From: Nitrobacter sp051535235 | Lineage (GTDB): Bacteria > Pseudomonadota > Alphaproteobacteria > Rhizobiales > Xanthobacteraceae | Assembly (NCBI RefSeq): GCF_051535235.1 | Contig: NZ_JBPPLZ010000006.1 | Location: 1 to 64,000, forward strand | Length of the DNA stretch: 64,000 nucleotides | Reading direction: 5' to 3' | Made by a program: the position numbers and the translations under genes | Shown: positions 1 through 7,602 of the stretch, piece by piece | Layout of the letters: every line of letters starts with the position of its first letter | Position numbering within the stretch: position 1 is the stretch's first letter | The notes under the pieces: generated by a model | What the model was told of the DNA's origin: nothing | Databases searched by the model: none | What the model saw: the letters and a program-made list of their open reading frames with translations, nothing else

Positions 1-164
1 CAAATCATTATTCCGTAGTGTCAGAGGCGCGGATGTGTTCCGTCGTTTTCGTGACCGCAATAGGTTGCGCGCATCGCCCGCATTCTTCGCACGATTTTCA
101 AATGGCCTTTCCACGCCAAGGGGGAGGAGGATGGTGCCCCATCCGGGCGCCAATGGCTTCGCCT

Positions 165-345
165 GACTTGCCCGCCGTGGTCGGAAAAATCCCCAGCGGA
201 AACCGCCGGCAAGGTTGCGGTGATCCTGACCGCGATGGACCCCAACCAGATGCCGGCGGCCTTGCTGCGCGCCGGCCGCGTCGAATTGTGGCTGGAGACT
301 AAATTGCCCGATGCCCGGGCCCGTCAGGAAATCCTCGACAGCAAT
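165..345 (+). pseudogene. AAA+ ATPase C-terminal fragment
   Basis: One frame here encodes a stretch typical of the region after Walker B in AAA+ ATPases: V-I-L-T-A-M-D-P-N-Q-M-P-A-A-L-L-R-A-G-R followed by L-P-D-A-R-A-R-Q-E-I-L. In intact proteins this is the segment with the arginine finger (here the R of RAGR) and the start of the lid helix. There is no Walker A or Walker B upstream, and the homology stops near 345 where the hydrolase remnant on the other strand begins. It is therefore a fragment, not a gene. I read the family from the motif only. Confidence 0.55.
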
Positions 346-596
346 CTCATTTGCGCGAGCAGTCCATTCCATGGAGTGTGTGACGAAGTGAAGCGCATCC
401 GTTTGCATAGCAAACGGATGATAGCAGCGTGAACATTTTCGACGAGAACCCCCAGCGGATATTTTCGGCTCAGATAGGCGAGGTTCAGCGTCGCGAAGCC
501 TTCCTTCTTCAGCGCTCGTTTCATTGGCCCGAACGAGCGTGGCGTTTTTGCCAGGCCATGGAAAAGAACTGCGCCTGAGGAAGGCGTATCAGTCAT
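340..596 (-). pseudogene. Decayed alpha/beta hydrolase (lipase-like)
   Basis: The first ~58 codons look intact (V-L-F-H-G-L-A-K-T-P-R-S-F, then L-S-R-K-Y-P-L-G), the oxyanion-side start of an alpha/beta hydrolase. After V-E-N-V-H-A-A-I the frame runs into the 11-bp hairpin. A second frame then gives L-H-F-V-T-H-S-M, which matches the nucleophile elbow, and the first frame resumes with G-L-L-A. So the G-H-S-M-G-G-L-L-A-like elbow is split by at least two frameshifts, and the gene ends after about 85 codons where 200 or more would be expected. Its start overlaps the stop of the acyltransferase gene by four bases (ATGA), so it was once the last gene of that operon. Confidence 0.6.
396..420. repeat. 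Perfect 11-bp inverted repeat, 3-nt loop
   Basis: CATCCGTTTGC, then ATA, then GCAAACGGATG: a perfect hairpin inside the decayed hydrolase. No T-run follows on either strand, so a terminator is not supported. It lies at a point where the hydrolase reading frame is interrupted. Confidence 0.6.
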
Positions 597-3500
597 GCTA
601 CTTCGCGCCCGGCTATCCGTACCGTCTCCTTTCCGATCGCTGTCGCCGCCACGTAGTCGGTCTTGCCAGAGCCAAGCAGTGGGATCTTGTCCACTACGCA
701 GATGTCGGCGGGCACGGCCAATTCCGATATCCCAGATGCCTTGGCGTGGCGCTGCATCGCGGCACGGTTGGCATCCTTCTGGGTCGTGAGCATTACAATC
801 CGCTCGCCCTTGCGCTGGTCAGGAATCGAAACCGCGACCGAAATTGCTTGCGGCCAGAGGACCGTCGCCATCGCTTCGATGACTGACAGCGAAACCATTT
901 CGCCGGCGATTTTGGCAAAGCGCTTGGCGCGACCCTTGATCGTGATAAAGCCGGCAGTGTCAATGCCGACGATGTCGCCGGTATCGTGCCATCCGTCCGG
1001 CAGGGGCTCCAGCACGCCCGGGTTCTCCGCACGCAGATAGCCGAGCATGACGTTCGGGCCGCGAACCGCAAGGCGTCCGCCTTCCTCGATGCCAGGGACA
1101 GGATCGAGGCGCGCCTCCATCAGCGGCGACAACCGGCCGACCGTGCCCGGGCGATTTGCCATTGGCGTATTCATGGCGAGCACGGGCGCGGTTTCGGTGA
1201 CGCCGTACCCTTCCAGGATACGCAAACCGTAGCGCTCCATGTAGATCTGGCGGGTCCGGTCCTTGACGGCCTCCGCGCCCGCGAGCACCAACCGCAGCGA
1301 GCGGAAATCGTAAGCGTGAGCCGAACGTGCGTAGCCGGCGAGGAAGGTGTCGGTTCCGAACAGGATGCTGGCGCCGGTTTGGTAGATCAACTCGGGCACG
1401 ATCCGGTAGTGCAGGGGCGATGGATACATGAAAATTGGGATGCCCGTAAGCAGGGGCATCATCATGCCGCCGGTCAACCCGAAGGAATGGAACACCGGCA
1501 GGACGTTGAAGACCTTGTCATTGGCGTTGGCATCGACGCGCGCCATTGCCTGTGATGCGTTGGCGAGAATATTGCGATGGGACAGCACCACACCTTTGGG
1601 CGTCCCCTCCGAGCCGGACGTGAACAGCACGACCGCTGGGTCATCGGCCTTGCGCGCAACTCGCGGTGCGGACCCGGCCAACAGGCCAGCCAGCCTGTCG
1701 CCAAAGCCAATTCCGGCTCGGGTGTCTTCGAGGTAGAGCACGCGGGCTTCGCCTGCGACCGCCGCCACGAGCTTGTCGAGCTTGGCTTTCTCAACGAACG
1801 CTTTCGACGTAAGGACAGTGCGAACCTGCGCCGCCTTCATCGCCGCTTGCAGGTTCGAGATGCCGGCCGAAAAGTTCAGCATCGCCGGCACGCGGCCGAT
1901 GGTCTGAAGCGCCATGAATACGACCGCCACGCCGGCCGAGTTCGGCAACAGCACGCCGACGTTCTCGCCGATGGATGTGCCTTGTTCAAGCTTGCGGCTC
2001 AATACCTGCGCGCCAAGGATCAACTTGCGGTAGGTCAAGGACGTGCCAAGCGCGTCTTCAATAATCGGCTTGCCGGTATCGCGATCGCGATGCGCGTGTG
2101 CCAGTCCATCGAACAGCGTTTGGTCCAGCATTGCGTTCTTCACCATGGCGTCGATCATGACGTCCTGCAAAGCGCTACCGGCGGCATTGCGCCGCGCCTT
2201 GCCCTTCAAGAGGGGGGCAATCGCCAGCTTCACCGGTGGTAAGATTGAGATCGTGACTTTCGGAAAAAGACTGCGCTTGATCTCACCGTTCTTCAGGTAG
2301 CTCAGATATGAGCGCTGGGCGCCTTCGATCCGCACCGGCACCACGACCGCATCCGCCTTGTCTGCGATCATTGCGGTACCGTCGTAAACCTTCATTAAAG
2401 AGCCAGAGACCGTGATGCGGCCCTCCGGGAAGATGACGACCGGCTCGCCGGACGCGACGAGCCTGATCAGGTCGCGTGCTGCAAGCGGCCTGGACGGATC
2501 CATGGTGTAGTGTCTGATCTGTCGAAGGAACGGCTTGGCCCACCATGCCTTTGCGATTCCGGTGTCGACCGCAAAGCTGGCGTCAATCGGTAATGTCGCA
2601 TGTACCAGCGGGCCGTCGACCAAGCTGACGTGGTTGGGAGTAATCAGCATGCGGGTGCCAGGTCCGGGGAGATTTTCCAATCCCCGAATTTCGACTCGAA
2701 AGAGCGCCCGAAACAACAGAGCACCGAAATCGCGGACGCCTTCCTTGCCCCATTTACTGAGAACAAAGAAGATCGAACCGAAGGACGCGAGCGCGAGGCC
2801 AAAGAAGATCCATGCGATCGAAAGCCCGGCAGCTTGAACCAGCGCGACGAACAGCGAGCCCGCTACCATGAAGCCTGCCTGGAGGATATTGCCGGCCGCG
2901 ATCACGCGAGCGCGCTCGGCCGGTATAGACCACGCCTGTACAGCGGCAAAGGATGGGACAACGAACAGGCCTCCACCGAAGGCGAAGATCGCGAAGTCGG
3001 CAACGATCCACAAGCCATCAAACGACGTAAGAAAGGCTATCGGCGTGACACCAGAGGCTGGCGTGGCGTGGCCCACCACCCATGCGATGTCGAGGCCGGA
3101 AACGCCCATCACGATCGCGCCGATCGGAACCAGCGCGAGGTTTGGCCTCACATGCGAAAGCTGGGCGGCAAACAGCGAGCCCGCGGCAATGCCGATGGCG
3201 AAGATCGCAAGGCACATTGTCACGACAGTCTCGGTGCCGCCGATGATATCCTTTATCAACGTGGGCAGCAGCGACAGCACGACGGCGCCGGCCAGCCAGA
3301 ACCACGACACGATGAGCATGCCATCCCAGAGCCGCCGCTCGGCATAAAGTGATTTGAGCAGACGAAGGGTCGAGGTCCAGGGGTTGGCTGTTATGGCCAG
3401 CTCAGGCGCCGATGGCGTCGTGATCGGTATGCGGGAAGCGAACGCCCATGACAGAAACGCAAGCAGCACGATTGCGGAGGCGACCCAGCCCATATGGGTC

Positions 3501-3997
3501 GAACTGGAGACCAGTAAGCCGCCAGCGATGGTGCCGATCAGGATCGCGAGAAAAGTCGCGCCCTCCACCAGCGCATTGCCCGTCGCAAGTTCCCCGACCG
3601 ACAACTGATCAGGCAGAATGGCGTATTTTACCGGGCCGAAAAGCGCGGCAACGGTCCCGAACATAAAGAGCGCCAAGAATAAAAACGGGATCGAGTGCAG
3701 GAAGAATCCAACAGCAGCAAAGGCGGCGGCGAAAATTTCAACGAACTTCAACCGTTGCGCCACGACGGACTTGACGTATTTGTCTGCGAGTTCGCCGCCA
3801 AGGCCCGAGAGTACGAAGAAGGGAAAAATAAAAACCGCGCCGGCGATCGTTACCAGAGTGCCGCCCTGCGTCGTCGCAGCCCCATACAGCAGGATGATGA
3901 CAAGGCCGTTCTTCAAAACGTTATCATTTAGGGCGGCGCAGAATTGAGCCCAAAACAATGGCGCAAAACGGCGTGATGACATCAATTCCCGGATCAT
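593..3997 (-). CDS. aas: LplT-PlsC-Aas fusion: lysophospholipid transporter / acyltransferase / acyl-ACP synthetase
   Basis: A protein of 1134 residues with three modules. Residues ~1-415 form a 12-helix MFS transporter like LplT, which flips lysophospholipids across the inner membrane. Residues ~430-610 are a PlsC-type acyltransferase with the H-X4-D motif in N-H-V-S-L-V-D-G-P and F-P-E-G-R. Residues ~640-1120 are an AMP-forming acyl-ACP synthetase with the P-loop-like F-T-S-G-S-E-G-T-P-K-G and the downstream G-Y-G-V-T-E-T and D-T-G-D motifs. Enterobacteria encode lplT and aas separately; fused forms are common in alphaproteobacteria. The expected role is uptake and re-acylation of 2-acyl-glycerophosphoethanolamine at the inner membrane. 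A GGAAG ribosome-binding site precedes the ATG. The family call is firm; substrate range is inferred. Confidence 0.92.
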   Translation of the reverse strand: MIRELMSSRRFAPLFWAQFCAALNDNVLKNGLVIILLYGAATTQGGTLVTIAGAVFIFPFFVLSGLGGELADKYVKSVVAQRLKFVEIFAAAFAAVGFFLHSIPFLFLALFMFGTVAALFGPVKYAILPDQLSVGELATGNALVEGATFLAILIGTIAGGLLVSSSTHMGWVASAIVLLAFLSWAFASRIPITTPSAPELAITANPWTSTLRLLKSLYAERRLWDGMLIVSWFWLAGAVVLSLLPTLIKDIIGGTETVVTMCLAIFAIGIAAGSLFAAQLSHVRPNLALVPIGAIVMGVSGLDIAWVVGHATPASGVTPIAFLTSFDGLWIVADFAIFAFGGGLFVVPSFAAVQAWSIPAERARVIAAGNILQAGFMVAGSLFVALVQAAGLSIAWIFFGLALASFGSIFFVLSKWGKEGVRDFGALLFRALFRVEIRGLENLPGPGTRMLITPNHVSLVDGPLVHATLPIDASFAVDTGIAKAWWAKPFLRQIRHYTMDPSRPLAARDLIRLVASGEPVVIFPEGRITVSGSLMKVYDGTAMIADKADAVVVPVRIEGAQRSYLSYLKNGEIKRSLFPKVTISILPPVKLAIAPLLKGKARRNAAGSALQDVMIDAMVKNAMLDQTLFDGLAHAHRDRDTGKPIIEDALGTSLTYRKLILGAQVLSRKLEQGTSIGENVGVLLPNSAGVAVVFMALQTIGRVPAMLNFSAGISNLQAAMKAAQVRTVLTSKAFVEKAKLDKLVAAVAGEARVLYLEDTRAGIGFGDRLAGLLAGSAPRVARKADDPAVVLFTSGSEGTPKGVVLSHRNILANASQAMARVDANANDKVFNVLPVFHSFGLTGGMMMPLLTGIPIFMYPSPLHYRIVPELIYQTGASILFGTDTFLAGYARSAHAYDFRSLRLVLAGAEAVKDRTRQIYMERYGLRILEGYGVTETAPVLAMNTPMANRPGTVGRLSPLMEARLDPVPGIEEGGRLAVRGPNVMLGYLRAENPGVLEPLPDGWHDTGDIVGIDTAGFITIKGRAKRFAKIAGEMVSLSVIEAMATVLWPQAISVAVSIPDQRKGERIVMLTTQKDANRAAMQRHAKASGISELAVPADICVVDKIPLLGSGKTDYVAATAIGKETVRIAGREVA

Positions 3998-4075
3998 GGG
4001 CTTCCTATGATAGTTTTGAATTGCAAAGTTTGGGCAAGTTTGATGCGGGTGTGCCGCGGTTCGGATACTTTGGTG

Positions 4076-4354
4076 TCAAGTCCGCTCGGCGCTCAACAAC
4101 TTTTCCGTCCGTGCTTCCTCAATCCTGTTGATCATGCGGCTGCTCTCGTGAAGGTCACGAACGGTCTTGGCGAGCGTTAAACAGGATTGAATCAACATCC
4201 CCATTCCCATTGCGAAATAGGCGCGTGTCCACCAATCCAGCGGAAGCGCGAAAATGCCCCCGCCCACCATCAGGACAGATGCTGCGAAGCAGATGTAGGA
4301 AAAGTTGACCCATGCGCTGGTAGGACGGTCGGAATGCGTCATATGCTGTGACAT
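4076..4354 (-). CDS. yiaA: YiaA/YiaB-type two-helix inner membrane protein
   Basis: A protein of 92 residues with two predicted membrane helices (about residues 18-36 and 45-62). The core W-V-N-F-S-Y-I-C-F-A, L-P-L-D-W-W and Y-F-A-M-G matches the YiaAB two-helix domain, followed by L-A-K-T-V-R-D-L-H-E-S. The molecular function of the family is not known to me. The gene lies 13 bp downstream of the PspA-family gene on the same strand, which suggests an envelope-stress role shared with it. GAAGGAA precedes the ATG. Confidence 0.85.
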   Translation of the reverse strand: MSQHMTHSDRPTSAWVNFSYICFAASVLMVGGGIFALPLDWWTRAYFAMGMGMLIQSCLTLAKTVRDLHESSRMINRIEEARTEKLLSAERT

Positions 4355-4367
4355 GGTAGTTCCTTCG

Positions 4368-5057
4368 TTAAGGCTTCAGGTTGGATTCAATCAAAGCCGC
4401 GACCGGCTGCTCGGCAGCCTTGCGAAGTCGCGCCAGAACATCGGATGCGCGAATATGGGTTGGCCGACCAAATCCGGCTTCCGACATCCGTTCGATCAGA
4501 TGCTCGGCCGGTTGGGACATTTCGTGCCTTATGGCGCGAGCGTTTTGATTGTTTGCCCTGACTGCCTCCAACGCGATTTCCGCTTCACTGAAGCTGTCAA
4601 GATCCGCCTCCGAACCGTGGATGGTGCCGGTCAGGGCGCTATCGATGCGGGCCATTCTGCGGCCGCGATCGAGATCCGATAAACGTCGGCGTTGAGCATC
4701 GACCTCGCGGCGGGCGAGGGCAACTTCAGCAGCGAAATGCTTTGAAGCCTGCTCCGTAGCACGGATATCGCTGGATATTGCTGCGATTGCTTCAGCAGCT
4801 TGCGTTGCCAGATCGTCGCGGCCGGCCCGGAGCGCTTCGACGGCACGCCGTTCCAGGTCCTGTGTCTTGATCGTGAGAACGCGGCGACGATCGGCTTCCC
4901 GGGCTTCCTCGGCGATCGCGATCGCAAGCGCACGGCGAGCCGCAATGTGGGACTGATGAGCCGCCGCCAGTGAACGATTCAGACTTGTTATCGGGGATAA
5001 CGTTTGCCGATACAGGTCACTCAATATGTCGAACAGTCGGAAGAGGGATTGGCGCAT
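4368..5057 (-). CDS. pspA: PspA/IM30-family membrane-stress protein
   Basis: A protein of 229 residues, almost entirely helical and charged, with long coiled-coil stretches (about residues 30-130: A-I-A-I-A-E-E-A-R-E-A-D-R-R and R-R-E-V-D-A-Q-R-R-R-L). Size and the amphipathic N-terminus (M-R-Q-S-L-F-R-L-F-D-I-L) fit the PspA/IM30/ESCRT-III-like family, which oligomerises on damaged inner membrane. It sits between yiaA and a 77-residue gene in one transcription unit facing a TetR regulator. No pspB, pspC or pspF gene is visible, so control is probably by the TetR protein rather than the enterobacterial PspF route. The family call rests on composition and pattern, so sequence-specific support is moderate. 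Confidence 0.75.
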   Translation of the reverse strand: MRQSLFRLFDILSDLYRQTLSPITSLNRSLAAAHQSHIAARRALAIAIAEEAREADRRRVLTIKTQDLERRAVEALRAGRDDLATQAAEAIAAISSDIRATEQASKHFAAEVALARREVDAQRRRLSDLDRGRRMARIDSALTGTIHGSEADLDSFSEAEIALEAVRANNQNARAIRHEMSQPAEHLIERMSEAGFGRPTHIRASDVLARLRKAAEQPVAALIESNLKP

Positions 5058-5066
5058 CGATCGGCC

Positions 5067-5300
5067 TCAGGTCAGGTGTTTCAGGTAGCCGAAAGGAAAC
5101 GAGCAACGTCGTCTTTCTGCTTGCTGCCGCTTGCGGTGGACCAGCACCCCCGCAACGTCGCTGGCCTGGGCCAGCCGTTCGATCGGAGACAGGAGGAGTT
5201 TCATGACGAGTTTGAGGGCAATCCTGCCGACGCCGGTCGCGAGGGCATGGGCATCGCCGGCAGCGGTAAGAGCTACGTTTCCAAGAAAGAGCGTTTGCAT
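5067..5300 (-). CDS. Hypothetical 77-residue protein of the PspA unit
   Basis: The start is set at the ATG at 5300 because a strong AGGAGG lies 9 bases upstream; the longer open frame has no such site. The N-terminal half is small and neutral (N-V-A-L-T-A-A-G-D-A-H-A-L-A-T-G-V-G), the middle is K-L-V-M-K-L-L-L-S-P-I-E-R-L-A-Q-A, and the tail is basic (R-K-R-Q-Q-A-E-R-R-R). I recognise no domain. It is the promoter-proximal gene of the unit with pspA and yiaA, and the palindromic operators at 5319-5366 lie directly upstream of it. Confidence 0.7.
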   Translation of the reverse strand: MQTLFLGNVALTAAGDAHALATGVGRIALKLVMKLLLSPIERLAQASDVAGVLVHRKRQQAERRRCSFPFGYLKHLT

Positions 5301-5318
5301 ATTCCGTGGCCTCCTGCT

Positions 5319-5366
5319 ATTTTGAACATTGTTCAAAATCGGTACGGCAAAAATGAACATTGTTCA
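5319..5366. promoter_or_regulatory. Paired TetR-type palindromic operators
   Basis: Site 1 (5319-5339) is ATTTTGAAC-ATT-GTTCAAAAT, 9-bp arms with perfect symmetry. Site 2 (5354-5366) repeats the core TGAAC-ATT-GTTCA and overlaps the start codon of the tetR gene. The two centres are 31 bp apart, about three helical turns, between divergent genes. This fits autoregulation of the TetR protein and control of the leftward pspA unit. Confidence 0.8.
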
Positions 5367-5967
5367 AGAAGAATCTTTGCGCGATCAGAAAAAAAGTCGC
5401 AGGCGGGCGTTGATACTCGATAGCGCTCGACGCCTGATCGCAGCTAAGGGGCTGATTTCATTGAAAGTTCGAGACATTGCCGAAGCCGCAGAATGCTCGA
5501 TTGGGAGCGTTTACAATGAGTTCGGTGACTTTGACGGCCTGATCCTGACCGTGAACCGCGAAACGGTTCAATTACTCACATCGAAACTACGCACCATTCC
5601 CAGCGACGACCCGCGCGTTCAGCTCCATGGTTTGGCGACCGGGTATCTCGAGTTCGCCGCGGAGCACACAAATCTGCTCCGATCACTGTTCGAGCATCGG
5701 ATGGAGAACAACCGTCCATTTCCCAAAGATATCCTCGATATGGTCATGGAGGCATTTTCGCTGATGTATTCGCCGCTCTCGCGGCTTTTACCGAAGCGCG
5801 ATCCCGATGAGCTGTTGTTGATCGCGCGAACCATGTTTTCAGCCGCGCACGGGATCATTACGCTCGGGCTTGAAGATCGCATGGTCGCCGTACCATCGCC
5901 AAATCTCAGGCAGCAACTTGCGCAATTCGTCGATGCCCAGCTCGAAGGACTGGGCGCGCGCGCCTGA
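5353..5967 (+). CDS. TetR-family transcriptional regulator
   Basis: A protein of 204 residues from the ATG at 5353; an upstream TTG at 5329 is also in frame but lies inside operator 1. Residues ~20-65 form the TetR helix-turn-helix (R-R-A-L-I-L-D-S-A-R-R-L-I-A then V-R-D-I-A-E-A-A-E-C-S-I-G-S-V-Y-N-E-F-G). The rest is the helical ligand-binding and dimer domain. It is divergent from the pspA unit and shares the palindromes with it, one of which covers its own start codon. The ligand cannot be read from sequence. Membrane stress or a lipophilic compound is a guess from context. Confidence 0.9.
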   Translation: MNIVQEESLRDQKKSRRRALILDSARRLIAAKGLISLKVRDIAEAAECSIGSVYNEFGDFDGLILTVNRETVQLLTSKLRTIPSDDPRVQLHGLATGYLEFAAEHTNLLRSLFEHRMENNRPFPKDILDMVMEAFSLMYSPLSRLLPKRDPDELLLIARTMFSAAHGIITLGLEDRMVAVPSPNLRQQLAQFVDAQLEGLGARA

Positions 5968-6151
5968 CAGGCGGCGGCCCTTTGCACTTCGATCAGTGAA
6001 GTCTTGGAAAGGTCGCGAAGATCAGGAGTTACATAGCGGTTGGCGTCTGTGGACTGGTCCATTGAAAACGCGGACATGTTCGGGAAGCTGACGTTTGCGG
6101 AAACGATCAGCCGAACAGAGCAAATGGACTCCCGGCAGAACCGAGGCGTGA

Positions 6152-6307
6152 CATGGAATTGACTATGTCGGTTCCCGCCGAATACGCATCCACTTCGCCG
6201 ACCTCGATACGGCAAGCCTCAAGCCGGGCGGCGCGATCATCTTCACGCTTTATTGGCCTGTCGAAGATCAATGGGAAGGCGTCGATTATGATCTCGTTGT
6301 CAAGTGA
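6152..6307 (+). pseudogene. C-terminal scrap resembling a GH15 glucoamylase
   Basis: One frame ending at the TGA at 6305-6307 reads R-I-R-I-H-F-A-D-L-D-T-A-S-L-K-P-G-G-A-I, then F-T-L-Y-W-P-V-E-D-Q-W-E-G-V-D-Y-D-L-V-V-K. This resembles the last ~45 residues of glucodextranase/glucoamylase-type enzymes (D-L-P-T...L-A-P-G...F-T-F-W...W-E-G-x-D-F). A stop codon lies just upstream and no other part of such an enzyme is visible. The rest of 5968-6411 holds no supportable gene. The assignment is from memory of the motif and is tentative. Confidence 0.4.
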
Positions 6308-6411
6308 TCGCACCACCCAAAGACGGCAGCGGCCATGGGCGCCTGCCACTGGCAAGGGTTGCTACGAACAGGGCGCCAAGATCACAATTGCGCGCATGAG
6401 CTTTTCCTTTT

Positions 6412-7002
6412 TCATCTCGCGAATTTCCGTTCCAATTCCGAGACCTCGGATGACCGGCTGGGAGCCGATAGCGGCGCCGAAAATATCAGCGGGGCTATCC
6501 AGGTGGCGGCAGCGGCCAATGCCACTGCCAAAAAACCGACGCCAAGGAGATACTGGTCTTGCGCCAGATAGGCGTTGCACAGCCGCATCGGCGCATGTGT
6601 GTAGAGAAAGGCCATCACGGCGAGCATCGACAGCGTCTGCGCCTTGATCATAGCGTGGGTGAGCGGATGCGCGCTCGTCCAGCCGGCCGCCAGCGGGAGC
6701 CCAACCATAAGCGGCAGGGAGACGAATTTTGCGGTCTCCCAGCGCATATCGGCTACGGCCGCATCGATGTTTCGCGGCAGCATCCAGAAGGCGACGCCGA
6801 AACCCGCCGCCAGCAGGCAGGCCCAGCCGCCCCGATTCCACTCGCCGCGCCCGAAACGCAGATACGGGGCAATGAGCGCGCCGGCCAGCGCAAGGGCCGG
6901 AAGCTGCACGAGTACGTGGGTTATGGGGCTCGCCTCCAGCGGACCGCGCAACAATGCGGCAGTGGCGAACAGTCCAGCCGCGGTAGCGAGATGGCCTTTC
7001 AT
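6412..7002 (-). CDS. Membrane protein of the ba3 oxidase operon (CtaG-like?)
   Basis: A protein of 196 residues with about five to six hydrophobic helices. Histidines in predicted helices or loops (I-T-H-V-L-V-Q, A-H-P-L-T-H-A-M, T-H-A-P-M) and the phrase F-W-M-L-P-R recall the CtaG/caa3 assembly family of copper-delivery membrane proteins, but I cannot confirm it. Its start overlaps the stop of the SCO gene by four bases (ATGA), so it is translated as part of the oxidase operon. A role in assembling or metallating the oxidase is inferred from this position. Confidence 0.7.
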   Translation of the reverse strand: MKGHLATAAGLFATAALLRGPLEASPITHVLVQLPALALAGALIAPYLRFGRGEWNRGGWACLLAAGFGVAFWMLPRNIDAAVADMRWETAKFVSLPLMVGLPLAAGWTSAHPLTHAMIKAQTLSMLAVMAFLYTHAPMRLCNAYLAQDQYLLGVGFLAVALAAAATWIAPLIFSAPLSAPSRSSEVSELERKFAR

Positions 7003-7601
7003 CGAAGCGCCTTTTCGATCGCATTCTCTGCCCCGTCGACATCATTCATATCGAGGATCGCCAGCAATCGCCCGTCAGGCGAGACGACGTGCAGCGCCGC
7101 ATTGTGCGTGAAGCCCCCTGCGCGGTCAGGTATCACCGTTATTCCGTAGGCATTGAGCAGTGCGCCAAGGTCGCCTTCTGCGGGACGCGCCACCGTCCAC
7201 AGCCTGCCGTCGGCGCCATGCCAGTGACCGTATTCGGCCATCCGTTCGGGCGTGTCGCGCGCGGGATCGAAAGAAAGCGAAACGAGCCAAGCCCGCGCGG
7301 CCAGAGGCCCGCTCGCCAATCGGTCGCGCAATTGCGCCAGTTCCGCGCCGGCCGACTGGCAGATACTCGGACAGTTTGTGTAGATGAACTCGACCACCAT
7401 CGCCCGTCCGTCGCCCGGTGGCAGCGTGAGGCGTTTGCCCGCCATGGTCTCGACCGTGACGATGGGCACGGCCGGCATGTCGCGCAGAACCTCAACACGT
7501 CGCGCGCGCTCGGCCGTCAACGCCGCGAACCCGTCCGTCGCTTGCCACAGCACGGCCCCGCCAGCGGCGATGACGGCCAGGCTGGCGAGCAACGGGCGCA
7601 T
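6999..7601 (-). CDS. SCO1/SenC-type copper chaperone
   Basis: A protein of 200 residues with an N-terminal hydrophobic anchor (L-A-S-L-A-V-I-A-A-G-G-A-V-L-W) and a thioredoxin-like domain. The copper-binding C-P-S-I-C pair is at about residues 76-80, and the partner histidine is in G-F-T-H-N-A-A-L-H. SCO proteins deliver or maintain copper in the CuA site of oxidase subunit II on the periplasmic face. It starts two bases after the end of the subunit I gene and overlaps the next gene, so it lies mid-operon. SD: GGAG. Confidence 0.9.
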   Translation of the reverse strand: MRPLLASLAVIAAGGAVLWQATDGFAALTAERARRVEVLRDMPAVPIVTVETMAGKRLTLPPGDGRAMVVEFIYTNCPSICQSAGAELAQLRDRLASGPLAARAWLVSLSFDPARDTPERMAEYGHWHGADGRLWTVARPAEGDLGALLNAYGITVIPDRAGGFTHNAALHVVSPDGRLLAILDMNDVDGAENAIEKALR

Positions 7602-7602
7602 C

